DNA from: Arabidopsis thaliana
Lineage: Eukaryota > Streptophyta > Magnoliopsida > Brassicales > Brassicaceae
Length of the DNA stretch: 64,000 nucleotides
Reading direction: 5' to 3'
NCBI RefSeq assembly: GCF_000001735.4
Contig: NC_003076.8
Location: forward strand, 744,001-808,000
The translations under genes were made by a program, and so were the position numbers. The notes under the pieces were generated by a model, which searched no databases, was not told where the DNA came from, and saw only the letters and a program-made list of their open reading frames with translations. Shown here piece by piece: positions 10,201 to 19,355 of this stretch; the first letter of the stretch is position 1, and each line of letters starts with the position of its first letter.

Positions 10201-12411
10201 TCAAACCACCTGAGTACTTGCTGGCTCTTCTGGCAGGTGGGAATTGCTTCTCCTCCATTTCAAATACTCGTTAATAGCTGTTGTGCCGGTCATGGTGAGT
10301 CCAAATCCGATCATAGTGGCTAAGACAATGCACATTACCGGCTGCTTCACCTACACACAAGTTAATGAGAGAGAGTGTGAGGAATCAAAAACTCTTCAAC
10401 AAAGTAAGGTTTCTCTGTGACAACAAAGTAAGGTTTCTCTGTGACATTACATCAAATCTTACAACTCTGTAGAAAAGCTGAGCGAAAAGGACCACAAAAC
10501 CGAACTGAACGGTGGCGTAGATCCATACATAGTTCTTCTTCACTGCAACAAACCAAACCACTTAAGACTGATGATCAATATAGAATACGAAAAAATATAT
10601 AATTTCGAAGTAGCTTCTTTATTACCCATTGTTGTTGATATCATTGATGCAAGAAGACCGATAATGCAAGAGAACGGTAAAGCTATTGCAACGGCGCTAG
10701 ATTTCATATCTATAATCAGAAGCTGTTCAAGGAAACAGAAGTATGCAAGCATGCTTACAATGACAAGAATTGGAATATCTTGCCATACATTATTGAACCG
10801 TGAAATCTCGATATCCCTGGCTGCTCTAGAACGGTTTTGAGAATCCTGCACACGTAGAAGGGTAACCGGGAGATTTCTCACCTCTTGCTTACACACATCA
10901 CATGTTATGTTCCCTTTAATTGTAAACCATTTGATAGTGCACGTTTTGTGGGCAAGAGCTAGTTCCCCTTTGCACATACATTCCATCTTAAAAGCTTCTT
11001 CATCTTCTTCCATTTCAACCATACAGATTCTACACACAGCTTCTTCTTCAGGAACATCTTCTCCACCATCATCATTTTCATCTGAACACATATCACATAG
11101 TTTGTTACATAGAGTCAAAATATGGCATCACAAAGATATGTCTGGGAAGGTGATTTGTAACCGTGGAGTTTACTCAATTTCGATGCCTGCGTCATCTCTA
11201 GTCTCTTCTCATCCCCACGAGACGGAGTAGGAATCACGCGGAAAACACTTGACGGCTTTACACTTCCATCTTTGTTGAAGAATGTGGGGACAGAGCGTGT
11301 ACGACGAATAGGCAGTAAACGCTCCCCTTTCTAGTAAAAAGAACAGTAAAATCAAGTAAAGCAGAAGATAAACAGCTTCTCTAAAGCTAAGACAAATGGA
11401 AAATGAATCAATTCATCAACTGAAATACTCAACAAGATAATCTCCCTTATTAATGGTATAACCAAGTTTTGTAAGATAGAATACTGACCATGGATGTAAC
11501 CGGATCAACCTCAACGGCATACCTCCCGTTCATGGACTCAGGGTTTGAGTGAGTTATAAAAGACTCTGTCTTCTTAGATTTTCTAGGAGCTAAGAGATTA
11601 GTGAGAGACCATGTTCTTGGAATATAAGACTTATCACTACCATCTCCTAAAGGGGACACAACACCTTCCTCAATATCTGCACTGTGGTTCCTGTTTTTGA
11701 AATTCTTCTGATTCGTTCTGTTTCTTGACGAGGAAGGACTCATTGATCCAACACGTCTCCCAGTTCTAGGGCTGGACATTGGAGAAAACTTGAACCTTTT
11801 GGAAACGGGGCTATGAATTAAGGAACCATTTGCTCTCAAGAAATCGCCATGAGCTTCTCTCGATTGTATATCTAACACAAGGCCTCGCCATCGTTGATGT
11901 TGGCTCGGTGATAGCATTTCTGTTATCTCAGTAGAATCTCCAACCTGGAAAACTCAAAAGAAGACTTTTGTATCAGTTCCTCACAAAGTTGGATCCTTGA
12001 AAACTCATGTTCCTCAATGAGCAATTACAATCCCTAGATTTTCACAAAAATGTGTGCCTTAAACCTGGAATCTCCGGAAAACATAATTGAAGCAGTTCCA
12101 TGATTTACAAGTGACAATTCAACAAGTACTAATGATCAAAACAATCCCTTAAACCCTGATCTTATAACCCTAAACTCTCAAGAGCTAAGCTAAATCAGAA
12201 AGAAAGAAAAAGAAGATCAATTTTGAGATACCCATGAACTAAAAACCACTGAAATTAGCTTAAAGCATGAATCTTTCAGGAAAAATTCAAAATTTTGGGA
12301 ATTGAGTTAAGACTTAAGAGTGAGAAAACTCACCATTAGAGCTGGAGAAGTACCTTCGCAAGACCAATGTTCTACTACTTCGCGATATTTATCTTTATCA
12401 TCCATCACCAT
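10201..12411 (-). CDS. RING-CH (MARCH-type) E3 ubiquitin ligase, membrane protein
   Basis: Predicted membrane-anchored E3 ligase of the RINGv group. Six exons (12334-12411, 11489-11944, 11174-11330, 10626-11081, 10451-10542, 10201-10350) give 462 residues. The N-terminal 230 residues are Ser/Arg-rich and low in complexity. The C4HC3 RING-CH starts at C247-R-I-C250, continues through MECMCKGELALAHKTC and ends CDVCKQEV. Two hydrophobic segments follow (about DIPILVIVSMLAYFCFL and SSAVAIALPFSCIIGLL), then further C-terminal hydrophobic stretches in exons 5 and 6. Exon 3 ends with one base of an Asn codon and exon 4 supplies the rest; without this intron the frame meets a stop. Substrates are unknown. 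I recognise it as At5g03180. Confidence 0.9.
10397..10444. repeat. 24-bp tandem duplication in an intron of the RING-CH gene
   Basis: CAACAAAGTAAGGTTTCTCT-GTGA occurs twice with no spacer (10397-10420 and 10421-10444). The end of the second copy is only six bases from the minus-strand splice donor boundary at 10451. The copies are identical, so the duplication is probably recent. Confidence 0.9.
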
Positions 12412-14504
12412 CAAATTACAAAACCCAGAAACAGTGAAGTAAAAGAAGAATCTCAGGAAAACAAAGTATCAATCTTTGGGATTAATTTGCTTAAAAGGAC
12501 TAATTTTTAGGAGAAATGATAATCTGAGAAAGAAGCTTTTGATCAAGAACACTCATATAGGTTGCTTCAATTTTGTGTGCTTACTCAGTGCCTGCCCCGT
12601 TTCTCTCAACTAAAGAAGTAAATTGGATTCGGCGGTTTTTATTTTTATTGTTTTGTCTCTATTACTTACTTAAGTAATAACCTCTTTTTTTTTTCTAATT
12701 TTGGTATATATCTTTAACCAGTGGTGCATATAATTTTGAATCAAAATTTCCAGCTTACATGTCAAATAAAAATTGTCTTCAACATTCTTGTGAAAGAAGA
12801 AAAAGAAAATCATGTTTCTATTCAAAAATTTGAATGCATCAAATGTGTAAAGCAATAGTAAGAAGGTAATCAAGTATGGCAGCCCACTCAAATGTATGTA
12901 CAGATTACAGATATTCATAACATTTTAAAAAATGATTCAAAAATGGTTTATGGATATTATCTGAACTTCTGCTGAATGTTTTAGAACATTTCACAAATAG
13001 GTTATGTGTATTTCTGATCATATTTGGAACAAAATCTGATTAAACAAAAAAAAGAAACAATGAATTTTTTAAAAACAAAATCTGAACATATTTATAACAG
13101 AAAAAGAGATTAGGAAAAAAATATTATGTATGAAAATTTTGTTGGAAGAAAAATACAGATTGTCTTTACTTATTTAGATGTGCAATGCTGAGTTTATCTT
13201 ATACTGCTTTTGAAAGATAAAACAACAAAAAAAATACTTTTGTAATTTATTTATTAATTGGGAAAAAGGAGAAAAAGTATAACATTTCGAGAGAAAGAAG
13301 TAAATAACATTGAGAGTGATAAACCTTTGGACAACAATTTAAAATTCTGTCGAGATAAGAACGACTCATAACGCAAAATATGGTAGTTACGCTGACACAA
13401 ACAAAGAAATAATGGATAAGGCAAAATGTAACACGCATCACACCTAAGTAGGATCGATGTCTCAACAAACACATGTACAAGTGTACATCAAACCGACTAA
13501 ATGTATAGATTATGTTTATGATATGAATGACTATAAGATGGTTAACAATGTGAATTTTTTTTCACGAAACTATATCAACGACGTGTCGAAAGAGCATGTA
13601 ATCTTACAAATCTGATAGCATTTTTAGTGCTATACTCTGAAGGCTGAAGCACATGAAAGATGAAATGAAATCATGCTTGACAGAAAATGGGACGGTGACG
13701 ATATCAAAAGCAAAAAAATAATTGTGGAAGGCCCAACTCGGCCCAACTTAGCCAAAACTGTGTGGCCACCACTCGACTCGTGTTCGATCCAAAACATAAT
13801 AGGTTTACATTTTACAAATTTTCAGAGTTTTTTTTTGCTAACTTAAAAAAAAAAAAAAAAGAGAGTTTATCTATGCTAGGTTGGATGATTAATATGATTA
13901 GCGTACAATATTATTTCTTTTTTACAACCATTCAAAAAAATTAGTTTCCTAAAAACTTTTTAAGAAAATTAAAACAGAAACTACTTGGGATCAACACGTA
14001 TGTGTTCACCACCCACACGGATATGGACACTGTGTAGGGACAACAGCCAAATTCAACATCAAATAATTATTTCGAAGGCACAGACAATAAGTGGGAGCCA
14101 CTCGTTTTTGTCAAAAATATTGAATAACAAATTAGCGATATAAACAATTCTCACTTATTCTGTTTAAAAAAACGATTATTGGTAGTTTGGTACTACTACT
14201 CAATAATCATAGAAGACCATGAAAACGAAATCCACGTAGTATGTGTATAATCACAAACGGTCAAACATTTAACATTAGCATAAATTCTTGTCACGTGGCA
14301 ATATTGTGGCGGTAGAATTTTAACATTGTGGTTAGCTTCACCATTAAATCTGTTAAAAGCGCTTCCTCACTCACTCTTCTTCCCCAAAAAAAAAACAAGA
14401 CAGAGGAAGAGAATCACGAAACCATAGTCCCAAACCCTTCGAATCTATAAGCATTTCTCAAACACAATCAAGAAACTGTGTTTAGCTTTTAGATTTCTAC
14501 AAGC
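12412..14504. other. Divergent intergenic region and leader of the methyltransferase-like gene
   Basis: Promoters of the minus-strand RING-CH gene and of the plus-strand gene after it share this 2.1-kb stretch. The leader of the second probably begins near 14360-14400. GGCCCAAC occurs twice at 13731-13747. Open frames at 12670-12918 and 13247-13480 lack recognisable domains and sit in very AT-rich DNA. No gene is called. Confidence 0.5.
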
Positions 14505-14510
14505 ATGTAA
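14505..14510 (+). promoter_or_regulatory. Minimal AUG-stop uORF (ATGTAA)
   Basis: An ATG followed at once by TAA lies in the leader, 34 bases before the conserved uORF and 288 bases before the main start codon. In Arabidopsis, AUG-UAA elements such as that in NIP5;1 are known to stall ribosomes and destabilise mRNA in response to boron. Presence in the mature leader and any boron response are inference here. Confidence 0.5.
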
Positions 14511-14538
14511 GACGAGATTTTGTTTCTTTTTTTTCTGC

Positions 14539-14676
14539 ATGGTGGATCGAACGGTGAGAATGGGGACGGAGGTGAAGTCGATTAGGGTTCCAAGAAGGGT
14601 CTGGTTTGGATCACAAATATCTATAGTTCTCCTCGTGGGTGGAAACCATACCTCCTCCAGGTTTTGTACTCGCTAG
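14539..14676 (+). CDS. CPuORF47: Conserved-peptide upstream ORF (CPuORF47)
   Basis: This 45-codon uORF starts MVDRTVRMGTEVKSIRVPRR and ends RFCTR before TAG. I recognise the gene as the one annotated with conserved peptide uORF 47; its homologue on chromosome 3 (At3g53400) carries a related one. The peptide is Arg-rich at the N-terminal half, with a short hydrophobic IVLLVGG segment. It ends 116 bases before the main start codon. Its role is presumed to be translational control of the downstream gene. A possible splice donor at 14661 with an acceptor at 14761 would replace the last residues and end the peptide a few codons later, so the extreme C terminus is uncertain. Confidence 0.8.
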   Translation: MVDRTVRMGTEVKSIRVPRRVWFGSQISIVLLVGGNHTSSRFCTR

Positions 14677-14792
14677 ATTCTTCGATTTTCTCTTTGCGAT
14701 TCTTCTTTGTTCTTAAGATCTGTTTAGCAAATCGTACTAGACATTAATCATATTTTAAGATTCCATCGGAGCTGAAGTATTTGAAGAAATCA

Positions 14793-16148
14793 ATGGGTAT
14801 AAAGATCTTGAAGCTTAATATCTTCCGTGGATCTACGAATAGGCATGCTCTGTTTCGTGCTCTCATCATCGCCTCTGCTCTATCTGTTGTCCCTTTGTTG
14901 GAGTTAACCGCTAAAAATCACGTCTTTGGTGATCATGGAGCAGTGGATTTGGTCGATCTCGGCCGATTTGTTATTCCAGGACCGAAATTGTTCTTCCATA
15001 AGCTCGTTCAACCATTCTGGGGTAAAATTGAGACAGAGAAGTATCCACAAGTGGTAATTGCTGATCTCGTTGATGAGCTCATGGGGTTAAAGCTATTGCA
15101 TTATGATGCTAAGATTCTCTGCATTGGTCAGGGATCGGATTCTGCTGTTTCAGGGTTCAAAGAGATGGGTTTCTCAGTTGTTCAAGGGGTTCCTAAGCAT
15201 CCATTGTTTTCCTTTTTCAGTAGGAAGCATGTCAACGAGCTTGAGCTTAGTGGTGACAAGTCTTTTGATTTCGTGCTCTGTGGGGATGTTGATCATGTTG
15301 CTTCCCCTGCTCTTCTTGTGCTTGAGATGGAGCGGGTTCTGAAGCCTGGTGGAACCGGAGCAGTCCTTGTGAGTACTAATGCCAATCGTCTTGTCAAATC
15401 CGTGACTTCGGGGCTTAAGCAGTCTGAGATAGTGCGTGTGAACAACTTGGATAAGTTCACCGTCATTGTATTCAAGAGGAATGTAACGGAGACTGCTTAT
15501 TGTATTGGAAAGTCTCAGCTACCAAGAGATTGCAAATCTGTTGACACCAATAGACCTTACACAGAGTTCATGGAACCTCTACTGGAGCAAAAGCCTGCTG
15601 ATTTCCCAAAATCAGTAGCTTACTTACCTAAATTCCTTGATCTCTCTCTGAAAAAGAGCCTTGTCTACATTGACATTGGAGCAGCCGAGCACATGGATGC
15701 TAATTTAACTCCAAACTGGTTCTTTCCGTTATACCCACTCGACAGCAAAGCATTCAATGTCTACTTTGTCGACCACAACACTTCAGTAATGCTATCCTAT
15801 GTCAAGAAACCCGGCGTCACCTTTGTTTACCATCCGGATTTGGCTGAGAACAACTCGACAGGGAAAAAGATAACTCCGCTTGAACAGCTAGAACCATTTC
15901 CAGAAGATGAGAGATTCGATTTCCTTGCTTGGTTTGAGGAAACTGCGAAATACGCAGACTTTGTAGTCCTTAAGATGAACACAAACCAAGTGGAAATGAA
16001 GTTCCTAACTGTTTTACTGGAAACAGGAGTCATATGCTACGTGGATGAGCTTTTCCTCCGCTGTTCCAACCACAAGTCAGACTGCATCAACATGCTTCAA
16101 ACTCTGAGAGCCAGAGGTGTGTTTGTTCATCAATGGTGGGAAGACTAA
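14793..16148 (+). CDS. Membrane-anchored methyltransferase-like protein with CPuORF
   Basis: A single coding exon of 451 residues starting MGIKILKLN. I choose the ATG at 14793 because the in-frame codon before it at 14781 is TTG. Residues about 20-38 are hydrophobic, consistent with a type II signal anchor. Around residue 107 there is an ILCIGQGSDSAV strand-loop like SAM-binding motif I, followed by VLVLEMERVLKPGGTGAVL-type sequence typical of class I methyltransferases. The C-terminal half (YVDIGAAEH, YFVDHNTSVMLSYV) looks like a second Rossmann-like methyltransferase unit. The substrate is unknown. The leader has an AUG-stop and a conserved uORF, so output is probably set at translation. 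I recognise it as At5g03190. Confidence 0.88.
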   Translation: MGIKILKLNIFRGSTNRHALFRALIIASALSVVPLLELTAKNHVFGDHGAVDLVDLGRFVIPGPKLFFHKLVQPFWGKIETEKYPQVVIADLVDELMGLKLLHYDAKILCIGQGSDSAVSGFKEMGFSVVQGVPKHPLFSFFSRKHVNELELSGDKSFDFVLCGDVDHVASPALLVLEMERVLKPGGTGAVLVSTNANRLVKSVTSGLKQSEIVRVNNLDKFTVIVFKRNVTETAYCIGKSQLPRDCKSVDTNRPYTEFMEPLLEQKPADFPKSVAYLPKFLDLSLKKSLVYIDIGAAEHMDANLTPNWFFPLYPLDSKAFNVYFVDHNTSVMLSYVKKPGVTFVYHPDLAENNSTGKKITPLEQLEPFPEDERFDFLAWFEETAKYADFVVLKMNTNQVEMKFLTVLLETGVICYVDELFLRCSNHKSDCINMLQTLRARGVFVHQWWED

Positions 16149-16449
16149 ACCAATGTAAAACTCAATCTCGCTTCGCCTTAGTCTTATCTACGTCGATTCG
16201 TGTCTGTCTTTGTCTCAGTTGTAATGCCATCACCTTCTGTGTTTGCCATAGTTGGTCCTCGGCCACCACAGCTCCTGGCCAAGCACCTATAACTAAATAA
16301 GAAGCTGCCTATCTGTTTATCATTGCTATTTAAGAACTCAGTTTCCACTTATAATATATTGAACCATAACGTTTTACGTCTTAATTAAGCATGGCATATA
16401 TTACACAAGTCGATTGCTTAACTAAATTTGTTCATTCTCCATCTCCATT
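16149..16449. other. Convergent 3' UTRs
   Basis: The plus-strand methyltransferase-like gene and minus-strand LUL1 end facing each other with 301 bases between stop codons. This interval is presumably filled by their 3' UTRs. Nothing else is visible. Confidence 0.6.
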
Positions 16450-17667
16450 TCATCCGTTCTTGTTAATCTCCAAAAGCATCTCAACAGGTTGTCTGCAAAC
16501 TGGGCACAGATTTGTCTGAAACCTTAACGCCTTTGCGCACCCGCTACACATACACTGCCAAACAGAAATACACAAACCATTTCAAAAGAAGTTCAATTTT
16601 TTTTTTATATGAGCTAATTTTAAGTATGATGAACACTATACCATGTGTCTGCAAGGAAGAACAGTTGTATCGCGTGGTTCAGACAAGCATACAACACATT
16701 CCTTTCCCTCATCGGAACCATCAACCGTGTTCTCAATCCCATAAATCTCAAGCAGCTCATACCTCCTCTTATTCACCCATAGTATCTGCTTCACCACTTC
16801 TATTTTAATCTCTCCTTTCTCCTTGGTATACACCACTTGAGTAATCTGCACATTGGTGGAACCAGACTTTCCTTCTTCCGCTGGAGTTGCCTCCGCCTTA
16901 ACCGCCAACGGGAAGACATCTGTATCCACCTCCTTGAATAGCTCGGAATCTTTAAACGCCGTCAAGTCTATACCCGTTCCAGATGATTGTATGAACTTCT
17001 GACCAAGTCCTTCTCCGAAATCAAAAGTGATTGGAGGCAAAGTATCTTCCTTTGTAGCTCTAAGATTACATTCTGCATCTTCTGTAGCAAAGAAAACAAC
17101 TGTGATCCTGTTCTCGCCAACCAAAACAACAAAAGCTAAGTCATTTATATTACTCCATTGATTGATTCAAACAAGATTCAAACTTTTAACTAAATTTGAT
17201 CATTTCATAGTTTGAAAGTAAAACCTTCCGGGCATGGATGCATCAAATGTGAAGGAGACAAGAAGTCGATTCGGATTCTCCGGGTCGGGTATGAGCGTTA
17301 AAGTCTTCTTCTTCAGATTAACATCGTTACGAATCGTGACGGCTTTCTGGTGGACGTACGTAGGAGGCGGCAGTATAGGGTATCTACCGCCGTGAAACAA
17401 AGGATGAGGTAGTTGGTAACTGTTGGGAGGATAGTGATGCAAATGGTTGAAATTGTACGGTAGCATCGGCGGCTCAGTTACTGGCGGAGGAAGGCAGTTA
17501 CCTGGATACTGGTCAACGTAGTTAGGGTTAGGGTTCAGATATGGTGGCACGGCGGCGAATACAAATCTGTTCGGTGGGAGTTCAAGAGGAGCCGTTTCCA
17601 TCGCCGGAGGAATATTGCTCCTCTGCCTTCTCCCGCAGCAGAAGATCAAACTGATCAGATTCCCCAT
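16450..17667 (-). CDS. LUL1: LUL1, LOG2-like RING E3 ubiquitin ligase (MGRN1-type)
   Basis: E3 ligase related to LOG2, which acts with GDU1 in amino-acid export. Exons 17225-17667, 16642-17107 and 16450-16554 give 337 residues, the known LUL1 length. Gly2 after the initiator Met fits N-myristoylation and plasma-membrane attachment. The N-terminal third is Pro-rich. A DAR2-type region spans the exon 1-2 junction ([14 protein letters not shown] then [10 protein letters not shown]). The C-terminal RING has C285, C288, C300, H302, C306, C309, C320 and C323. The exon 2-3 intron falls inside the RING, right after the His-Met pair. The neighbouring methyltransferase-like gene and LUL1 have paralogues side by side on chromosome 3 (At3g53400 and LUL2). 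Confidence 0.93.
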
Positions 17668-18286
17668 GATCGGAAAAAGAAAAAAGGTGAGGTTTTTCGG
17701 TGATTCAGTTGATAAGGAGTAGAATCGAAGTAGGTTTTATGATCATTGAGAAAGGGGAGTAATGAGATTGGAGATAGCGACGTCGACGAAGAAACACCAA
17801 AACGTTTATTTGTATATATTATAAATTAGTATTAAACTTGATTAATTACCATGGGAAATTGATTATTACTTTTAATCACATAAAACAAAGAAATCATTAT
17901 CAGTAGCACTAGGCAGGCAATAGGCCCAAGGCCTCACAACAATATCACGGTTACAAAATAAGAAGAAACGAAATGACAAAACCGGAGACACGAGATTGGT
18001 TTTGGAGGTTGATCGGAAAACAAAGAAACACATCCATTAATACCGGCGATTACAAGAAGCACTGCTCGTCATTAAGAAACATCTTGCACTGATCGTCATT
18101 AAGAAACATCTTCTCTTATGTCTGATTATATAGGAGATCATAATAACGTCGATAAAAAAGAGTTTAAAGTGGAAATCAACCAAGAAATAGAAAGCACTAT
18201 CAAGATATATTTCAAAATGAATATTTCATTAAAATGGATTAAAAAATAATTAAACACTCGAGTTTTGATCTTGTCTTGTTAAAATT
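17668..18286. other. LUL1 promoter and 3' region of the 36-residue gene
   Basis: AAGGCCTCACAAC-type sequence and a TAGGCCCAAGG site II motif occur near 17919-17936. A 20-bp sequence, TCGTCATTAAGAAACATCTT, is repeated 27 bases apart at 18066 and 18093, probably within the 3' UTR of the small minus-strand gene. No further coding frame is recognised. Confidence 0.5.
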
Positions 18287-18397
18287 TTACTCATCGTGTT
18301 CCTCATAAATTGTCCCCAGCGAAGGCGAAGCTGAAACCCTCATCGGATAAACAAGAATCGCCGGTACAGTTTCGAATGGTCCGATCATCCTAGCCAT
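18287..18397 (-). CDS. Tiny intronless gene, 36-residue peptide of unknown function
   Basis: The frame reads MARMIGPFETVPAILVYPMR and ends GTIYEEHDE before TAA. I do not recognise the family. It has no signal peptide; there is a short hydrophobic VPAILVYP centre and an acidic C terminus. The case for a gene is contextual. A clean CTCTATAAATA TATA box lies about 90 bases upstream on the same strand. The leader is free of upstream ATG codons on reading. Codon choice is like that of the neighbouring genes. The next small gene upstream has the same architecture. It could be one of the small peptide genes added in later Arabidopsis annotations, but a non-coding RNA is also possible. Confidence 0.55.
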   Translation of the reverse strand: MARMIGPFETVPAILVYPMRVSASPSLGTIYEEHDE

Positions 18398-18485
18398 GAT
18401 TTGTAAATATACTCTTTCTTCGATTTAGACTTCGGCAGCTTTCGACTGTGTTGAGAAGATCTATGTGGAAATTATTGTTATTGCT

Positions 18486-18497
18486 GATATTTATAGA
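18486..18497 (-). promoter_or_regulatory. TATA box of the 36-residue gene
   Basis: CTCTATAAATATC on the minus strand is about 90 bases upstream of the small frame's ATG. That spacing suits a leader of roughly 60 bases. It is the same motif, CTCTATAAATA, as in front of the next small gene. Confidence 0.6.
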
Positions 18498-19069
18498 GAT
18501 AGAGAGGAATAGTAGTAGTGTAATTAACTAATCATCAAGTGATCTTTATATATTTGTATACTTTTTTATAGGACGCAGCTTAATACTTATCGCACGTGAT
18601 ATTTATGTTTCATATTTAGGTGATGCTCGAAAGTTGAAACATAAGTATGCGTACACTGCTTTAGTTTGCAGATAAATCATACATGTCTTTATTAAAAATT
18701 AATGTAAATTAGATTCTTTTGGTTGAGAAAATGATCGCACCAAACAGAAATAGCGGTGAGACTGGTTTCAGGTTTAAGTTTGGTTTGATATTTGAAGATA
18801 CTGATTTTTTGTCGTGGACCGGTTATCGTCCCGGTTCGGTTAGAAAGTATATTAAGATTTGTCTTTAATTACCAACTCGTGAGCATATAACAACAGATCA
18901 CCGAGCGTACAAGATGTGAAAGTTGAATGAAAATTTCACAAAGAACTGAGATTTGATTGTACAAAAGATACAATACAAAATCTCATCTTATACAGTTATA
19001 GAAAAAACAACAACAACAACAAGAGTCTATCTTAAACCCAAGACCGAGTAACAAAATGATCATTACAAT
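18498..19069. other. Promoter of the 36-residue gene and 3' region of the next small gene
   Basis: No coding region is recognised. GGACCGGTTATCGTCCCGG-type sequence occurs at about 18815-18835. The end near 18950-19069 is the probable 3' UTR of the 62-residue gene. Confidence 0.5.
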
Positions 19070-19258
19070 TTACACGTCCTCGTTTTCTTGTTCTTGATTG
19101 TCTTCTTCGGTCTCTCCGCCTTCTAAAATCGTCTCAAGAATCGGAGAAACCGATGGCTTCGCCGGAGAAATGATTTGTGGAGGAACAGCCTCCATCCACC
19201 ACGCCACATCCACCACCACCGTCAGATTCTGATCGCACCGATTATCAAAGAAACACAT
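19070..19258 (-). CDS. Small intronless gene, 62-residue acidic protein, possibly DIP2
   Basis: The frame starts MCFFDNRCDQNLTVVVDVAW and ends in a very acidic tail (EGGETEEDNQEQENEDV). The centre has a WW-M-EAVPPQIISP stretch. There is no signal peptide or membrane span. A CTATAAATA TATA box lies about 90 bases upstream. An open frame extends upstream to 19429 but crosses the TATA box, so I start at 19258. By gene order this is the best candidate for At5g03210, reported as the small DBP1-interacting polypeptide DIP2 involved in potyvirus resistance. That assignment rests on position only and could instead belong to the 36-residue gene, so I leave the symbol blank. Confidence 0.75.
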   Translation of the reverse strand: MCFFDNRCDQNLTVVVDVAWWMEAVPPQIISPAKPSVSPILETILEGGETEEDNQEQENEDV

Positions 19259-19346
19259 ATTCGCTTCACTAGATATTATTTTAGATTTGCGGAAGTAATT
19301 CAAATTGTTACTTTTTGAGTTGAATTGATACGTGTTCATTTGTTCG

Positions 19347-19355
19347 TATTTATAG
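19347..19355 (-). promoter_or_regulatory. TATA box of the 62-residue gene
   Basis: CTATAAATA on the minus strand, about 90 bases upstream of the ATG at 19258. Confidence 0.65.

Noticed and set aside
13247-13480. 77-codon minus-strand Cys/Phe-rich frame
   Set aside because: Two overlapping frames of similar length on the same strand, no conserved pattern, AT-rich intergenic context.
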